64,000 nucleotides of DNA from Bog-756 sp049521915 (lineage in GTDB: Bacteria > Actinomycetota > Acidimicrobiia > Acidimicrobiales > RAAP-2), in contig JBEKOI010000007.1 of NCBI GenBank assembly GCA_049521915.1, forward strand, positions 1 through 64,000, in the 5' to 3' direction. This document shows, piece by piece, positions 1-8,724 of this stretch. The stretch's first letter is position 1. Every line of letters begins with the position of its first letter. Below the pieces are notes generated by a model. That model saw nothing but the letters and a program-made list of their open reading frames with translations. It did no database searches and was not told the origin of the DNA. The translations under genes and the position numbers were made by a program.

Positions 1-258
1 GATCGCTCCCAGCCCGAGCACCGCGAAGGCGACGATGACCCATCGGACGAACTTGCGGGGAACGGGAACGGATCCGGCTCGCAGGGCGGCGGCCCGATCG
101 ACCGGGACCCGGCCGGTGGCGAAGGCCGCGGCGCGATCTGCCTCCGACAGGGTCTCGGACCCGTTGGAGTCCTCCCCGCCGACCGGAGGCGGCACCGACC
201 CGTTCGCCGGGGCCACGGCCGACCCGTCCGGGCGTGCACCCGCAGTACCGCCGGTCAT
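1..258 (-). CDS. Hypothetical membrane protein, N-terminal part (cut by window edge)
   Basis: An open frame runs from an ATG at 258 to the window edge without a stop, giving 86 codons. The first 65 or so residues are hydrophilic and rich in Pro, Gly and Ala. A basic stretch (PRKFVRW) then leads into a hydrophobic run (VIVAFAVLGLGAI) that looks like the start of a transmembrane helix. The protein therefore probably has a cytoplasmic N-terminus followed by a membrane anchor. Too little is present to name a family. It is divergent from the glycerate kinase gene. Confidence 0.55.
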   Translation of the reverse strand, partial: MTGGTAGARPDGSAVAPANGSVPPPVGGEDSNGSETLSEADRAAAFATGRVPVDRAAALRAGSVPVPRKFVRWVIVAFAVLGLGAI

Positions 259-563
259 CGGTTCACGTTCGTGTCGCCCCCATTGCCGGGCGCCTTCCTT
301 CCGACGTCCAGCCCGGCTTCCCTGCGTGGCACTGACGGCAGATTACCCCACCCTCGTCCGCGACGTCCGGCGCCGGGAGGGTGGCGACGGCTCCTGGAGG
401 GCCTCCGAGGGCCACGGCCGGCCGGACCCCGCAGGGACACGCGAACCGGTTCCCGGACCGCGGGCCTTCCGCTGGACTAAGACGTTGGGCGTGCAACGGG
501 AGCGTCAGGGCCACCGCGGGTCGCCGGTGGTCCCACTCGATCCCGCCGCCGGTGGGCGCTGAG
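259..563. other. Divergent intergenic region, no gene seen
   Basis: About 305 bases separate the truncated membrane-protein gene from the glycerate kinase gene. Frames that are open here are extensions or shadows of the flanking genes. I see no clear promoter hexamers, operator or terminator. Confidence 0.4.
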
Positions 564-1640
564 ATGCCCATGCTCCTGGCTGCCCCGGACAAGTTCAGAG
601 GGACCGTCACCGCCCGCCAGGTGTCGGCCTCGATCTCCCGGGGCGCCGCACCCCTCGGGTGGTCGGTGCGCGAGGTCCCCCTGTCCGACGGGGGAGAAGG
701 ACTGCTCGATGCGCTGTCCGGGCTCGGGGGAACGCTCGAGTCGGTGCAGGTCGAAGGCCCGCTGGGTGGGGTCGTCGACGCGGCCTGGCTCCGGATCGGC
801 GGGCTTGCCGTGGTCGAGATGGCACAGGCTTCCGGGCTGGCCCTGGTCGGCGGGGCCGAAGGGAACGACGCTGTCCGGGCGACGACCCGCGGGACCGGGC
901 AGCTCATCGTGACCGCCGCCCGCGCCCTGGCGGGTCTGGGCACGGCGCCGCGTCAGCACGGTGCGGCAGCCGGCGACCGGGTCACCACCGTCGTGGTGGG
1001 TCTCGGCGGATCGGCCACCACCGACGGAGGCCGGGGAGCCCTCGAGGTCATCGAGGAGGCGGGCGGGCTCGGCGGTGTGGAACTGGTGGGGGCGTGTGAC
1101 GTCGATGTCGGGTTCGTCGAGGCGGCGGACCGGTTCGGCCCCCAGAAGGGGGCCACGCCCGACCAGGTCGTCGAGCTGGCGGCCAGGCTGGAAGTGGTGG
1201 CCGGGCGGTACGCGGACGCGTACGGGGTCGACGTCCGGTCGATCCCGGGGACGGGTGCGGCCGGCGGCTTCGGCGGCGCCATCGTGGCCCTCGGTGGACG
1301 GCTCCGATCCGGGTACGAGGTGGTGACCGAATTACTCGGGTTCCGTGACCTTCTGCATCGCAGCCAGCTGGTGGTGACCGGCGAGGGAGCGCTCGATGCC
1401 ACCTCGCTCCTCGGCAAGGTCGTCGGCTCCGTCCTGACCGACGCCTCCCAGGATGCCGTCCCGGTCCTGGTCATCGCGGGCAGGGCCTCGCCGGACACCG
1501 TCGAGGAGGTGGAGCGGCTCGGCGCCACTGTCGTGTCGTTGAGTGAGCGGTTCGGCGCCGAGCGGGCCATCGCCGACACGGCCCGCTGCATCGAGGAGAC
1601 GGTGGTCGAGTACCTCGCCAACCGTCAGGCGAATTCGTAG
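564..1640 (+). CDS. Glycerate kinase (GlxK/GarK family)
   Basis: The 358-residue product matches the glycerate 2-kinase family in length and motifs. These include an N-terminal APDKFRGT segment at residues 7-14, SDGGEG at 41-46, a central GLGGSATTDGG loop, and GTGAAGGFGG further on, all typical of nucleotide and glycerate binding in this family. It would phosphorylate D-glycerate with ATP, feeding glyoxylate or serine carbon into glycolysis in the cytoplasm. I chose the ATG at 564 because family homology starts there (MLLAAPDKF); the open frame upstream is low-complexity. The 3' end overlaps the convergent monooxygenase gene by 16 bases. Confidence 0.9.
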   Translation: MPMLLAAPDKFRGTVTARQVSASISRGAAPLGWSVREVPLSDGGEGLLDALSGLGGTLESVQVEGPLGGVVDAAWLRIGGLAVVEMAQASGLALVGGAEGNDAVRATTRGTGQLIVTAARALAGLGTAPRQHGAAAGDRVTTVVVGLGGSATTDGGRGALEVIEEAGGLGGVELVGACDVDVGFVEAADRFGPQKGATPDQVVELAARLEVVAGRYADAYGVDVRSIPGTGAAGGFGGAIVALGGRLRSGYEVVTELLGFRDLLHRSQLVVTGEGALDATSLLGKVVGSVLTDASQDAVPVLVIAGRASPDTVEEVERLGATVVSLSERFGAERAIADTARCIEETVVEYLANRQANS

Positions 1641-3082
1641 GCCGCCGGGTCGGGCTCTTCCATCTCGTGGCGGAACCGTATGAACGACCACGGCCAACCT
1701 GTGGGGAGACCACGGTCGTCGAGGTACCAGCTTCGACAGCCCGTGACCCATACGGTCTGCCGTGACGCCTGCTCGCGCTCCTGCTCGAACCGGGCCAGGG
1801 CATCGGTGGTGGCGCAGACCTCACGGCAGTCGCCCGAGCGCAGGTGCTCGACGAGCTGCATGATGTAGCGGAACTGGAGCTCGGCCACCTCGATGAGCGA
1901 GAAGTTCCCGACCGGCCCGTTCGGGCCGTTCAGCATGAAGAAATTGGGGAATCCAGGTACCGAGATCGACAGGTACGCCTCTGGACGCGGATCCCAGGCC
2001 TGATCGAGTGTGGTGCCGTGGCGGCCGATGACCTCCATGGGCCTCATGAAGGCGTCGGCGTGGAACCCGGTGGCCAGCACCAGGAGGTCGAGCTCATGGA
2101 GCCGGCCGTCCGTGGTGCGGATCCCACCGGGTTCGATGCCCCGGATGGCATCGGTGACCAGTTCGGCGTTGGGCCGCTGGATGGCGGCGTAGAAGTCGGG
2201 GGAGATGATCAGCCGCTTGCAGGCGGCCCGGTAATCGGGCCGCAGCCGCTGGCGAAGGACCGGGTCCCGCACGCTGTCCTCCAGGTTGGCCAGGCACGCT
2301 TGTTCGATCCACTTGATCTCGGCCGACTCGGCGTCGACCACCGCATTGGAGAAGAGATCGAACATGTCCGACAGCTCCTGGCGGGTCCGGGCCAGCCCGC
2401 CGGGATCGTCCCGCCAGGTCTGGCGCTCCTCGTCGGAGTAGGACGGGTTCTCATTGGGCATCACCCACTGCGCGGTGCGCTGGAACAGGGACAGGTGGGC
2501 GACGCGGTCGACGATGGCGGAGACGATCTGGACCGCTGTCGACCCGGTGCCGACGACGCCCACCCGTGCCCCCTCCAGCTGCGCGCCGTGGTCCCAGCGT
2601 GCGCTGTGGAACTTCGCCCCGGCGAAGGTATCCATCCCGTCGATGTCGGGGTACCGGGGATGGTGGAGCACCCCGGTGGCGGCGATGACCACGTCGACCA
2701 CGTCGTGGTGCCCGGAGGCCGTCGTCACGGTCCACCGTCCCTCCGAGAAGGCGCAGCGGACGACCGGATCGCCGAAGCGGATCCGGGGCATGACGCCCCG
2801 ATCCTCGGCGACCTGCTGGAGGTAGGCGCGGATCTCGGAACCGGGGGAGAAGCGGTGGCTCCATTCCGGGGTGGGGGCGAAGGAGTAGGAGTACAGGTGC
2901 GAAGGGACATCGCACGACAGTCCCGGATAGGTGTTCTCCCGCCAGGTCCCACCCACGCCCTCGGCCTTCTCGTAGACCGTGAAATCGGTGAGGCCCGCCT
3001 CGGCCAGTCGGACGGCACTGAGAATTCCCGCCATACCGGCGCCGATGACCGCGCACCTCACCGGGTACTCGCTGCGAACCAT
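1625..3082 (-). CDS. Baeyer-Villiger-type flavin monooxygenase
   Basis: The 485-residue protein has an FAD Rossmann motif (VIGAGMAG, residues 12-19), the Baeyer-Villiger fingerprint FxGxxxHxxxW (FAGAKFHSARW, 153-163) and a second NADPH-binding Rossmann motif (GTGSTA, 178-183). This is the order seen in type I Baeyer-Villiger monooxygenases, which insert oxygen next to a ketone using NADPH and O2. The substrate cannot be read from sequence. The start at 3082 puts the first Rossmann strand near the N-terminus; the open frame continues upstream but looks non-coding. It is divergent from an aldo/keto reductase, which may act on related carbonyl compounds (inference). Confidence 0.9.
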   Translation of the reverse strand: MVRSEYPVRCAVIGAGMAGILSAVRLAEAGLTDFTVYEKAEGVGGTWRENTYPGLSCDVPSHLYSYSFAPTPEWSHRFSPGSEIRAYLQQVAEDRGVMPRIRFGDPVVRCAFSEGRWTVTTASGHHDVVDVVIAATGVLHHPRYPDIDGMDTFAGAKFHSARWDHGAQLEGARVGVVGTGSTAVQIVSAIVDRVAHLSLFQRTAQWVMPNENPSYSDEERQTWRDDPGGLARTRQELSDMFDLFSNAVVDAESAEIKWIEQACLANLEDSVRDPVLRQRLRPDYRAACKRLIISPDFYAAIQRPNAELVTDAIRGIEPGGIRTTDGRLHELDLLVLATGFHADAFMRPMEVIGRHGTTLDQAWDPRPEAYLSISVPGFPNFFMLNGPNGPVGNFSLIEVAELQFRYIMQLVEHLRSGDCREVCATTDALARFEQEREQASRQTVWVTGCRSWYLDDRGLPTGWPWSFIRFRHEMEEPDPAAYEFA

Positions 3083-3207
3083 GGGACCGAGTCCACCACA
3101 CCCTGGCCGGTCGTGCGGGGGGACCGGGCCCGAGCCGGACGGCCGGTCCATCGGCCCCCACCCCACCTCCTCGTCGGCCCGACCGCGGCGCGGGCTACCG
3201 TACAGCG

Positions 3208-4194
3208 ATGATTCCCGACCACTACACGCTCGCCGGCTCCGAAGTGTCGATTCCACCGCTCGGGGTGGGCACCTGGGCCTGGGGTGACCGCTCCACCTGG
3301 GGGATGGGAGGGTACGACACCGGCTTCACCAGGGACTCGATCAAAGAGGCGTGGGACAGCTCCATCGACGCCGGTGTGACCTTGTTCGACACCGCCGAGG
3401 TGTACGGCCGGGGGGAGAGCGAACGGATCCTCGGGGGCCTGCTGGCCGAGGACCCCGTGCGGGCCGCTTCGGTCGTCGTGGCCACCAAGTTCATGCCCTC
3501 GCCCTGGAAGGTGGAGGTCCGCGGCGCACTCATGAAGTCCCTGCGGGCCTCGTTGAGCCGCCTGGGCCTGCCCGCGGTCGACCTGTACCAGATCCATGGT
3601 CCCATCAGCCTCCGCTCCCATGCGGTGCTGGCCGACGCCCTGGCCGCCGCCCACCAGGCCGGCCTGGTCAAAGCGGTGGGGGTCTCGAACTACTCGGTGA
3701 AGGAGACCCGGTCGATGGCTGCGGCGCTGCAGCGCCATGGCATGCAGCTGGCTTCCAACCAGATCGAATTCTCCCTGCTCCGGCAGTCGCCGGAGACGAG
3801 CGGGTTGATCGCGGCCTGCGCGGAGCTGGGCGTCCTCCCCTTCGCGTACTCACCCATCGGCCAGGGGAGGCTGACCGGCAAGTACTCGGCTTCGAACCCT
3901 CCTCCCGGCAAGCGCAACTTCTCCAACCATCCGATGGAGGTGGTCGACGGGATCGTCGCCGAGCTGCGTCGCATCGGCGACAAGTACGGCGGAAAGGTGC
4001 CCAGCCAGGTGGCCCTCAACTGGGTGATGGCCAAAGGTGCGGTACCGATTCCGGGCGCCAAGAACCGTCACCAGGCGGTCGAGAACGCCGGCGCCCTGGG
4101 CTGGAGCATCGACGGGGACGATCTCGCCCGGCTCGACCGCGTTGCCCTTCGCGGCATCCAGAGCCTCCAGGGCCGTTTCTGGCAGCACGGCTGA
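3208..4194 (+). CDS. Aldo/keto reductase
   Basis: The 328-residue protein is full length for the family. The catalytic tetrad is visible: Asp61 and Tyr66 (FDTAEVYG), Lys94 (ATKF) and His130 (YQIHG). It should be a cytosolic NADPH-dependent TIM-barrel oxidoreductase interconverting a carbonyl and an alcohol. The substrate is unknown. The ATG at 3208 lies 125 bases from the divergent monooxygenase start, so the two may share a promoter region. A cupin and a second aldo/keto reductase follow on the same strand. Confidence 0.92.
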   Translation: MIPDHYTLAGSEVSIPPLGVGTWAWGDRSTWGMGGYDTGFTRDSIKEAWDSSIDAGVTLFDTAEVYGRGESERILGGLLAEDPVRAASVVVATKFMPSPWKVEVRGALMKSLRASLSRLGLPAVDLYQIHGPISLRSHAVLADALAAAHQAGLVKAVGVSNYSVKETRSMAAALQRHGMQLASNQIEFSLLRQSPETSGLIAACAELGVLPFAYSPIGQGRLTGKYSASNPPPGKRNFSNHPMEVVDGIVAELRRIGDKYGGKVPSQVALNWVMAKGAVPIPGAKNRHQAVENAGALGWSIDGDDLARLDRVALRGIQSLQGRFWQHG

Positions 4195-4279
4195 GTGCCG
4201 CTGGCCCTCCCCCCGGTGGTCCGGGTTCCGGTCACGCCACTACAGTCTGCAGGATCCACCGTCAAAGGAGATCCCGGCC

Positions 4280-4657
4280 ATGGACATCCGGTCGAATGAG
4301 GGCGTGGCCCCGGTCATCGAGCACAACGGCACCACTCCGGTCTGGTGGCTGGTTCCGCCACAGGAGATGCGGGACGCCACCGAAGGTGGATTCCTCGAGC
4401 TGGTCAGCGAGTGGGAGATCGCCGGCGGCGGAGCCGTCGAGGCGCACTCCCACCCGACCCACGAGTTCTATTACATCCTGGCCGGCCACGGGATCATGAA
4501 GATCGCCGACGAGGAACAAGAGGTCCACACCGGTGACCTCGTGTACACACCACCGGACACCACCCACAGCATCTGGCCGGCGAGCAAGAACGCCCCGCTC
4601 CGCGGCCTTGCCTTCGCCATCGGGACCCCGGGCTCGGGCAAGGTCGACTACAGCTGA
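4280..4657 (+). CDS. Small single-domain cupin protein
   Basis: This 125-residue protein carries the cupin metal-binding motifs. The first is the AHSHPTHEFYYILAG region, with His residues and a Glu. The second is YTPPDTTHSIW, with the last His. Such proteins bind Fe, Mn, Zn or Ni and can be isomerases, dioxygenases or sensors; nothing here decides which. The ATG at 4280 is preceded by a good ribosome-binding site, AAAGGAG at 4264-4270, which rules out the longer frame. The next reductase begins 8 bases after its stop, so they are probably co-transcribed. Confidence 0.85.
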   Translation: MDIRSNEGVAPVIEHNGTTPVWWLVPPQEMRDATEGGFLELVSEWEIAGGGAVEAHSHPTHEFYYILAGHGIMKIADEEQEVHTGDLVYTPPDTTHSIWPASKNAPLRGLAFAIGTPGSGKVDYS

Positions 4658-4665
4658 CCTGTGCG

Positions 4666-5529
4666 ATGAGCCCCGACCAATCCACGGCGGACACCGTTCC
4701 CGCCCTCGTCCTGAACGACGGCCACCCCATCCCACAACTCGGGTTCGGGGTGTTCCAGATCCCGCCGCCCGATACCGAGGCCGCCACCACCACGGCCCTC
4801 GGCATCGGCTACCGGCACATCGACACCGCCGAGATGTACCAGAACGAGAAAGGGGTCGGACTGGCCGTCGCCCGATCGGATCTCGACCGGTCCGAGGTGT
4901 TCGTCACCAGCAAGCTCAACAACGGGTTCCACCGGCCCGATGACGCCCGTCGGGCCTTCGACAAGACGTTGGGCGAGCTCGGGTTCGAGTTCATCGATCT
5001 CTTCTTGATCCATTGGCCCCTGCCGACGCTCTACGACGGTGACTTCGAGTCGACTTGGGAGGTCCTGGTGGAATTCCAGGCCGACGGGCGTGCCCGGTCG
5101 ATCGGGGTTTCGAACTTCCAGCCCCATCATCTCGACCGCCTCCGCACCAACAGCGATGTCGTGCCCGCGGTGAATCAGATCGAGGTGCACCCGTATCTCA
5201 CGCAGAACGACCTGCGGGCCTACGACGCCGACCACGGGATCGCCACCGAGGCCTGGTCTCCGATCGCGCAGGGCAAGGTGCTTGGTGATCCGACCATCAG
5301 GGCCATCGCCGCCGGTGTCGGGAAGACCCCCGCCCAGGTAGTGCTCCGCTGGCACATCCAGCGCGGCGATATCGTGTTCCCGAAGTCGGTGACCACGTCA
5401 CGCATGCAGGAGAATTTCGAGATCTTCGACTTCGAGCTGGCGCCCGGGGACATGGACAGGATCACCGCGCTCAACCGGGACGAGCGTACGGGGCCGGATC
5501 CGGACACGTTCGACTACGTGCCGACCTGA
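4666..5529 (+). CDS. Aldo/keto reductase (diketogluconate-reductase-like subgroup)
   Basis: A 287-residue aldo/keto reductase of the shorter AKR5-like subgroup. The tetrad is Asp53 and Tyr58 (HIDTAEMY), Lys83 (TSKL) and His116 (LIHWP). The C-terminal NADP-binding segment (FPKSVTTSRMQENFEIF) is typical. It is more distant from the upstream reductase than a recent duplication would be. It forms a likely cupin-reductase operon. The physiological substrate is unknown. Confidence 0.9.
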   Translation: MSPDQSTADTVPALVLNDGHPIPQLGFGVFQIPPPDTEAATTTALGIGYRHIDTAEMYQNEKGVGLAVARSDLDRSEVFVTSKLNNGFHRPDDARRAFDKTLGELGFEFIDLFLIHWPLPTLYDGDFESTWEVLVEFQADGRARSIGVSNFQPHHLDRLRTNSDVVPAVNQIEVHPYLTQNDLRAYDADHGIATEAWSPIAQGKVLGDPTIRAIAAGVGKTPAQVVLRWHIQRGDIVFPKSVTTSRMQENFEIFDFELAPGDMDRITALNRDERTGPDPDTFDYVPT

Positions 5530-5553
5530 GCACAGGCGAGATCACACAGGGGC

Positions 5554-6939
5554 CTATCGGCCGGGATCATCCCCGACGGGCGGAAACAGCGCGTTCGGAT
5601 TGAGGACCCCGTCGGGGTCGAGCGCCTGCTTGATGGACCGGAAGGCGGAGATCTCCTCGGCCGTCCGCGACAGGTGCAGCCACCGTCTCTTGGCCGTCCC
5701 GATGCCGTGTTCGGCGCTGATGCTTCCGCCGAAGTCCCCGACCATTCGAAGCACCGCCTCGTCCACCCGGTCGTCGTCGGGGGGAAGGCCGCTGACGTTC
5801 ACGTGGATGTTCCCATCCCCGACGTGCCCGAACAGCCAGGTGCGGGCGGCCGGTGCCACGGCACGGACCACCCCGGGGATCCGGTCGATGAAGTCGGCCA
5901 GCATCCCGAGGGACACGGTCACGTCCAGCTTGTGTGGCGGCCCGAGGGTGTTGACGGCCTCGGTGTGGGCCTCGCGGTAGCGCCACAGCTCGGCCCGCCG
6001 GCCGGAATCGGTGGCCACCACGGCGTCGGACACGAAGTCGATCGAGGCCGTCGCCTCGGCCAGGGCCTCCGTCGGGTCGGCGTGGTCGGCCGCCTCGACG
6101 AGCAGGTAGACGGGGTGGGGTGCGGGGAACGGCATCCCCATTCCGGTGACCGCGCACACCAGCTCGAGACCGGGCGCCAGAAACAGCTCGGCCGCCTCCA
6201 GCGAGGGAAGCGCCCGGCGGAGGGACACCGATGCATCGAGCGCGGTGGCCACGGTGGCAAAGGCCAGCACGGCGACCGTCCGGCACGGCAGGGAAGGGAC
6301 GAGGCGCAGCCGGGCCGCGGTCACCACTGCGAGCGTGCCCTCGCTCCCGCACACCAGGCCGGGCAGGTGGTAGCCCGTGTTGTCCTTGATCAGCCCGCCG
6401 AGGTGGGACACGACCGCCCCCGTTCCGAGCACGGCTTCCACCCCGAGCACCTGTGCCCGGGTGTCCCCGTAGCGCAGGACGTGTGTCCCACCGGCGTTGG
6501 TGGCGACCATCCCACCGACGGTCGCCGATTCGCGGCTGGCCAGATCGATCCCGTACGCCCAGCCGGCGGACCCGGCGGTCCGGTGCAGCGTGGAGAGCAC
6601 GACGCCGGCACCCGCGGTGACCTGACCGGACAGGGTGTCGACCGGTTCGAGTGCCTGCAGGCGCCGGAGGCTGAGCACGACCTCGTCATGCAGAGGAACG
6701 CCGCCGCCCACCAGTCCGGTGTTCCCGCCCTGGGGCACCAGGGGGACGCCGAGCTCCCGGCAGGCGAGGACCACCCCGGCAACCTCTTCGGTGGAGCCCG
6801 GCCTGACCACGGCGGCCGAGCGTCCCCCGAACCGCCCCGTCCAGTCCGTCGTGTACGAGGCCATGACATCGGGATCGACGATCACCTGCTCACCGACGAT
6901 TTCGCCCAGCCGATCGACGATCTCATGTTGCCCGGCCAT
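5554..6939 (-). CDS. FAD-linked oxidase (glycolate oxidase/D-lactate dehydrogenase type)
   Basis: The 461-residue protein fits the GlcD/FAD_binding_4 family. The FAD pyrophosphate-binding loop (PQGGNTGLVGGG) is near residue 80 and the C-terminal domain ends in the characteristic SAEHGIGTAKRRW segment. Members oxidise 2-hydroxy acids such as glycolate or D-lactate with FAD as cofactor. Glycerate kinase a few kilobases away could belong to the same glycolate/glyoxylate/glycerate route, but they are not in one operon, so this is only suggestive. I chose the ATG at 6939; a GTG at 6948 is an alternative. It converges on the upstream aldo/keto reductase. Confidence 0.88.
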   Translation of the reverse strand: MAGQHEIVDRLGEIVGEQVIVDPDVMASYTTDWTGRFGGRSAAVVRPGSTEEVAGVVLACRELGVPLVPQGGNTGLVGGGVPLHDEVVLSLRRLQALEPVDTLSGQVTAGAGVVLSTLHRTAGSAGWAYGIDLASRESATVGGMVATNAGGTHVLRYGDTRAQVLGVEAVLGTGAVVSHLGGLIKDNTGYHLPGLVCGSEGTLAVVTAARLRLVPSLPCRTVAVLAFATVATALDASVSLRRALPSLEAAELFLAPGLELVCAVTGMGMPFPAPHPVYLLVEAADHADPTEALAEATASIDFVSDAVVATDSGRRAELWRYREAHTEAVNTLGPPHKLDVTVSLGMLADFIDRIPGVVRAVAPAARTWLFGHVGDGNIHVNVSGLPPDDDRVDEAVLRMVGDFGGSISAEHGIGTAKRRWLHLSRTAEEISAFRSIKQALDPDGVLNPNALFPPVGDDPGR

Positions 6940-7003
6940 GATCACCACTCTGCCCGACGCCCGCCGCCGGTGCGGCCCGGAAGGTCGAACCGGCTCTTGG
7001 TTC

Positions 7004-7900
7004 CTACGTCCCCTGGCCGGATCGATTCCGGGTTCCGGGCCACCTGCGCCACCATGGTCGCGGTGGCGCTTCGAACTCGACCGGTTCGTCCGTCAACCAG
7101 AAGCTGTCCAGCGTGGTCGGCGGCGGCGCCGACTGCCACCAGTGGCGTCGGGGCGGTTCGGGTTCAGGCTGGACGAGGCCCTCCCGCGACCACAGGCTGT
7201 TCAAGGCGGTGCGTGGCGGGGCCCCGGGATCTGCGGCTGCCACCGCCGGGGCCTCGGGAGCTCCGGCCGTCACCGCCGGGGCCTCGGGAGCTCCGGCCGT
7301 CACCGCCGGGGCCTCGGATGTCGGTTCGGCCAGCCTGGCCGTGGTGCCGCCCATGAGGATGGCGCGGAGCGAGCTGAGATCGTCGTCCTTGGCCGCGATC
7401 ACCCGCTCCCGCTCGCGGGCCTCGGCCTCGGCCACTTCGGCCCGGATCTGGAGCGCGGCGATCTGGGCTCGGAGGACTTCGACCTCGGAGAGGACGGGCA
7501 CGAGCATTGGTTCGATGCGCTCGACCGGGGTGTGGGACCCGATCGGGGTGTGGGACTCGATCGGGGTGTGGGACCCGATCGGGGTGTGGGACCCGATCGG
7601 GGTGTGGGACTCGATCGGGGTGTGGGACTCGATCGGGGTGTGGGACCCGATCGGGGTGTGGGACCCGATCGGGGTGTGGGACTCGATCGAGGTGGTGGGA
7701 CCGGTCGGCGTGGGACCGGTCGGCCGGGCGGCATCCAGTTCCGAGGACGGGATGAGCCAGCGTCCCCTGCCCTTCCCCTCCTTGCGGGCGTTGGGGAACT
7801 CCCCGGCGGCGAGCCGACGTTGGATGGCGCTGCGATCGACACCGGTGGCCTCGGCAGCCTCGGTGATGGTCAGCATCGACTTGCCGTTGGCGGTGCTCAT
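7004..7900 (-). CDS. HTH protein with nine SHTPI(G/E) repeats and a coiled coil
   Basis: The 298-residue protein has four visible parts. Residues about 9-58 form an excisionase/MerR-like helix-turn-helix (ITEAAEATGVDRSAIQRRL). A six-residue repeat, SHTP(I/V)(G/E), follows nine times. A charged coiled coil covers about 134-185. The tail has EAPAVTAGAP repeats and three Trp-rich patches. The start at 7900 places the HTH at the N-terminus. It is divergent from an ECF sigma gene. The layout recalls DNA-binding proteins with coiled-coil oligomerisation such as plasmid KfrA, but that is only an analogy; I do not recognise the family. Both repeats are also exact at DNA level, so the copy number is probably unstable. 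Confidence 0.75.
   Translation of the reverse strand: MSTANGKSMLTITEAAEATGVDRSAIQRRLAAGEFPNARKEGKGRGRWLIPSSELDAARPTGPTPTGPTTSIESHTPIGSHTPIGSHTPIESHTPIESHTPIGSHTPIGSHTPIESHTPIGSHTPVERIEPMLVPVLSEVEVLRAQIAALQIRAEVAEAEARERERVIAAKDDDLSSLRAILMGGTTARLAEPTSEAPAVTAGAPEAPAVTAGAPEAPAVAAADPGAPPRTALNSLWSREGLVQPEPEPPRRHWWQSAPPPTTLDSFWLTDEPVEFEAPPRPWWRRWPGTRNRSGQGT
7241..7317. repeat. 30-bp tandem repeat, two full copies plus a partial third
   Basis: A 30-base unit beginning CACCGCCGGGGCCTCGGGAG is repeated exactly at 7241-7270 and 7271-7300. The first 17 bases of a third copy follow. It encodes the EAPAVTAGAP repeats in the tail of the HTH protein. Confidence 0.95.
7523..7702. repeat. 18-bp tandem repeat array in the HTH gene
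   Basis: Nine consecutive 18-base units (7523-7684) follow the form GATCGGGGTGTGGGAC(C/T)C; a degenerate tenth ends at 7702. The unit length is a multiple of three, so copy-number change would keep the frame. The C/T position alternates in blocks (CC, TC, CC, CC, TC, TC, CC, CC, TC), suggesting growth by duplication of multi-unit blocks. Confidence 0.95.
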
Positions 7901-8127
7901 GGACCGCGCCCTTCCTCTCCTGCACAGGGCTCCCCCACGAGCCACTGATTGACAGCATCGTCGGATTCTGCGGAGTTCTTGAATCCGCGGTCATGTCCCG
8001 GGACGAGCGCCGGGTGGCTGATCCGCTCACAGGGGAGCCGTCTGACCTGCCCCTTGACGCTGCTCTTCCTCTGATGGCCAATCCGCTGGCGGTGGAGGGC
8101 GAACCTTTCTGGTCCGCGGAGAGTCAC

Positions 8128-8133
8128 TATATA
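8128..8133 (+). promoter_or_regulatory. Possible -10 element for the sigma-factor gene
   Basis: TATATA lies 63 bases upstream of the preferred GTG start. A transcript from here would begin inside the longer open frame, which supports the shorter start. No convincing -35 is visible. Confidence 0.3.
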
Positions 8134-8196
8134 CATGCGCACGGATTCCGCGACCTTCACGAAGGCGACTTCGGGAAGGCGAAGGGTCATCGGGAC

Positions 8197-8724
8197 GTGA
8201 ACGACCTCGAGACATGGCTCGAGGAGGGTTATCCACGCTCGTTCCGGACGGCCTGCCTGATCCTCGGCAACCGGAGCGACGCCGAGGAAGCCGTCCAGGA
8301 GGCGTTCTTGCGGGCATGGCGGTTCCGGGACTCCCTCACCAGCGGGGCCGACTTCAAGCCGTGGCTGTACCGCGTCGTCGTGAATGCGTGTAATTCGAAG
8401 CTTCGCCAGGAGATCCCCCATCGGGACCGGCGGTCGAACGACGACGGGCTCGCCGCCACGTCGTCGATCGAGGATGACCCCACCCGTGTCGCCCTCTCTC
8501 AGGACGTCGTCCGCGCCCTGCACGATCTGCCGGTGCATCTGCGGGTCGTCGTCGTATTGCGCTACTACGCGGACCTCAGCGAGCGTGAGATCGCCACCGC
8601 CATCGGCCGGCGGCAGGGGACGGTGAAGTCGCGCCTGCACGAGGCCCGCCGGCTCCTGGCCGAGCATCCGGCGTTGCAGTCGCAGGTTCCCGGCGACCGC
8701 GCCGCATCGGAGGTGCCCGGGTGA
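8197..8724 (+). CDS. ECF-family RNA polymerase sigma factor
   Basis: The 175-residue product has sigma region 2 (AEEAVQEAFLRAWRF) and region 4 with its HTH (LSEREIATAIGRRQGTVKSRL), the normal ECF content. The open frame reaches back to 7993, but that would add 68 unrelated residues. I prefer the GTG at 8197, preceded by GAAGGG at 8181-8186 and a TATATA hexamer at 8128. The downstream membrane protein begins by a GTGA overlap with its stop, typical of a translationally coupled sigma and anti-sigma pair. Confidence 0.88.
   Translation: MNDLETWLEEGYPRSFRTACLILGNRSDAEEAVQEAFLRAWRFRDSLTSGADFKPWLYRVVVNACNSKLRQEIPHRDRRSNDDGLAATSSIEDDPTRVALSQDVVRALHDLPVHLRVVVVLRYYADLSEREIATAIGRRQGTVKSRLHEARRLLAEHPALQSQVPGDRAASEVPG

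Noticed and set aside
7523..7702. Regular repeat array as a possible CRISPR
   Set aside because: The units are contiguous 18-mers with no spacers and lie within a coding frame.
7113..7952. A long plus-strand frame through the repeat region
   Set aside because: It is the shadow of the HTH gene. The 18-bp and 30-bp repeats are free of stops in several frames, which makes long open frames inevitable here.
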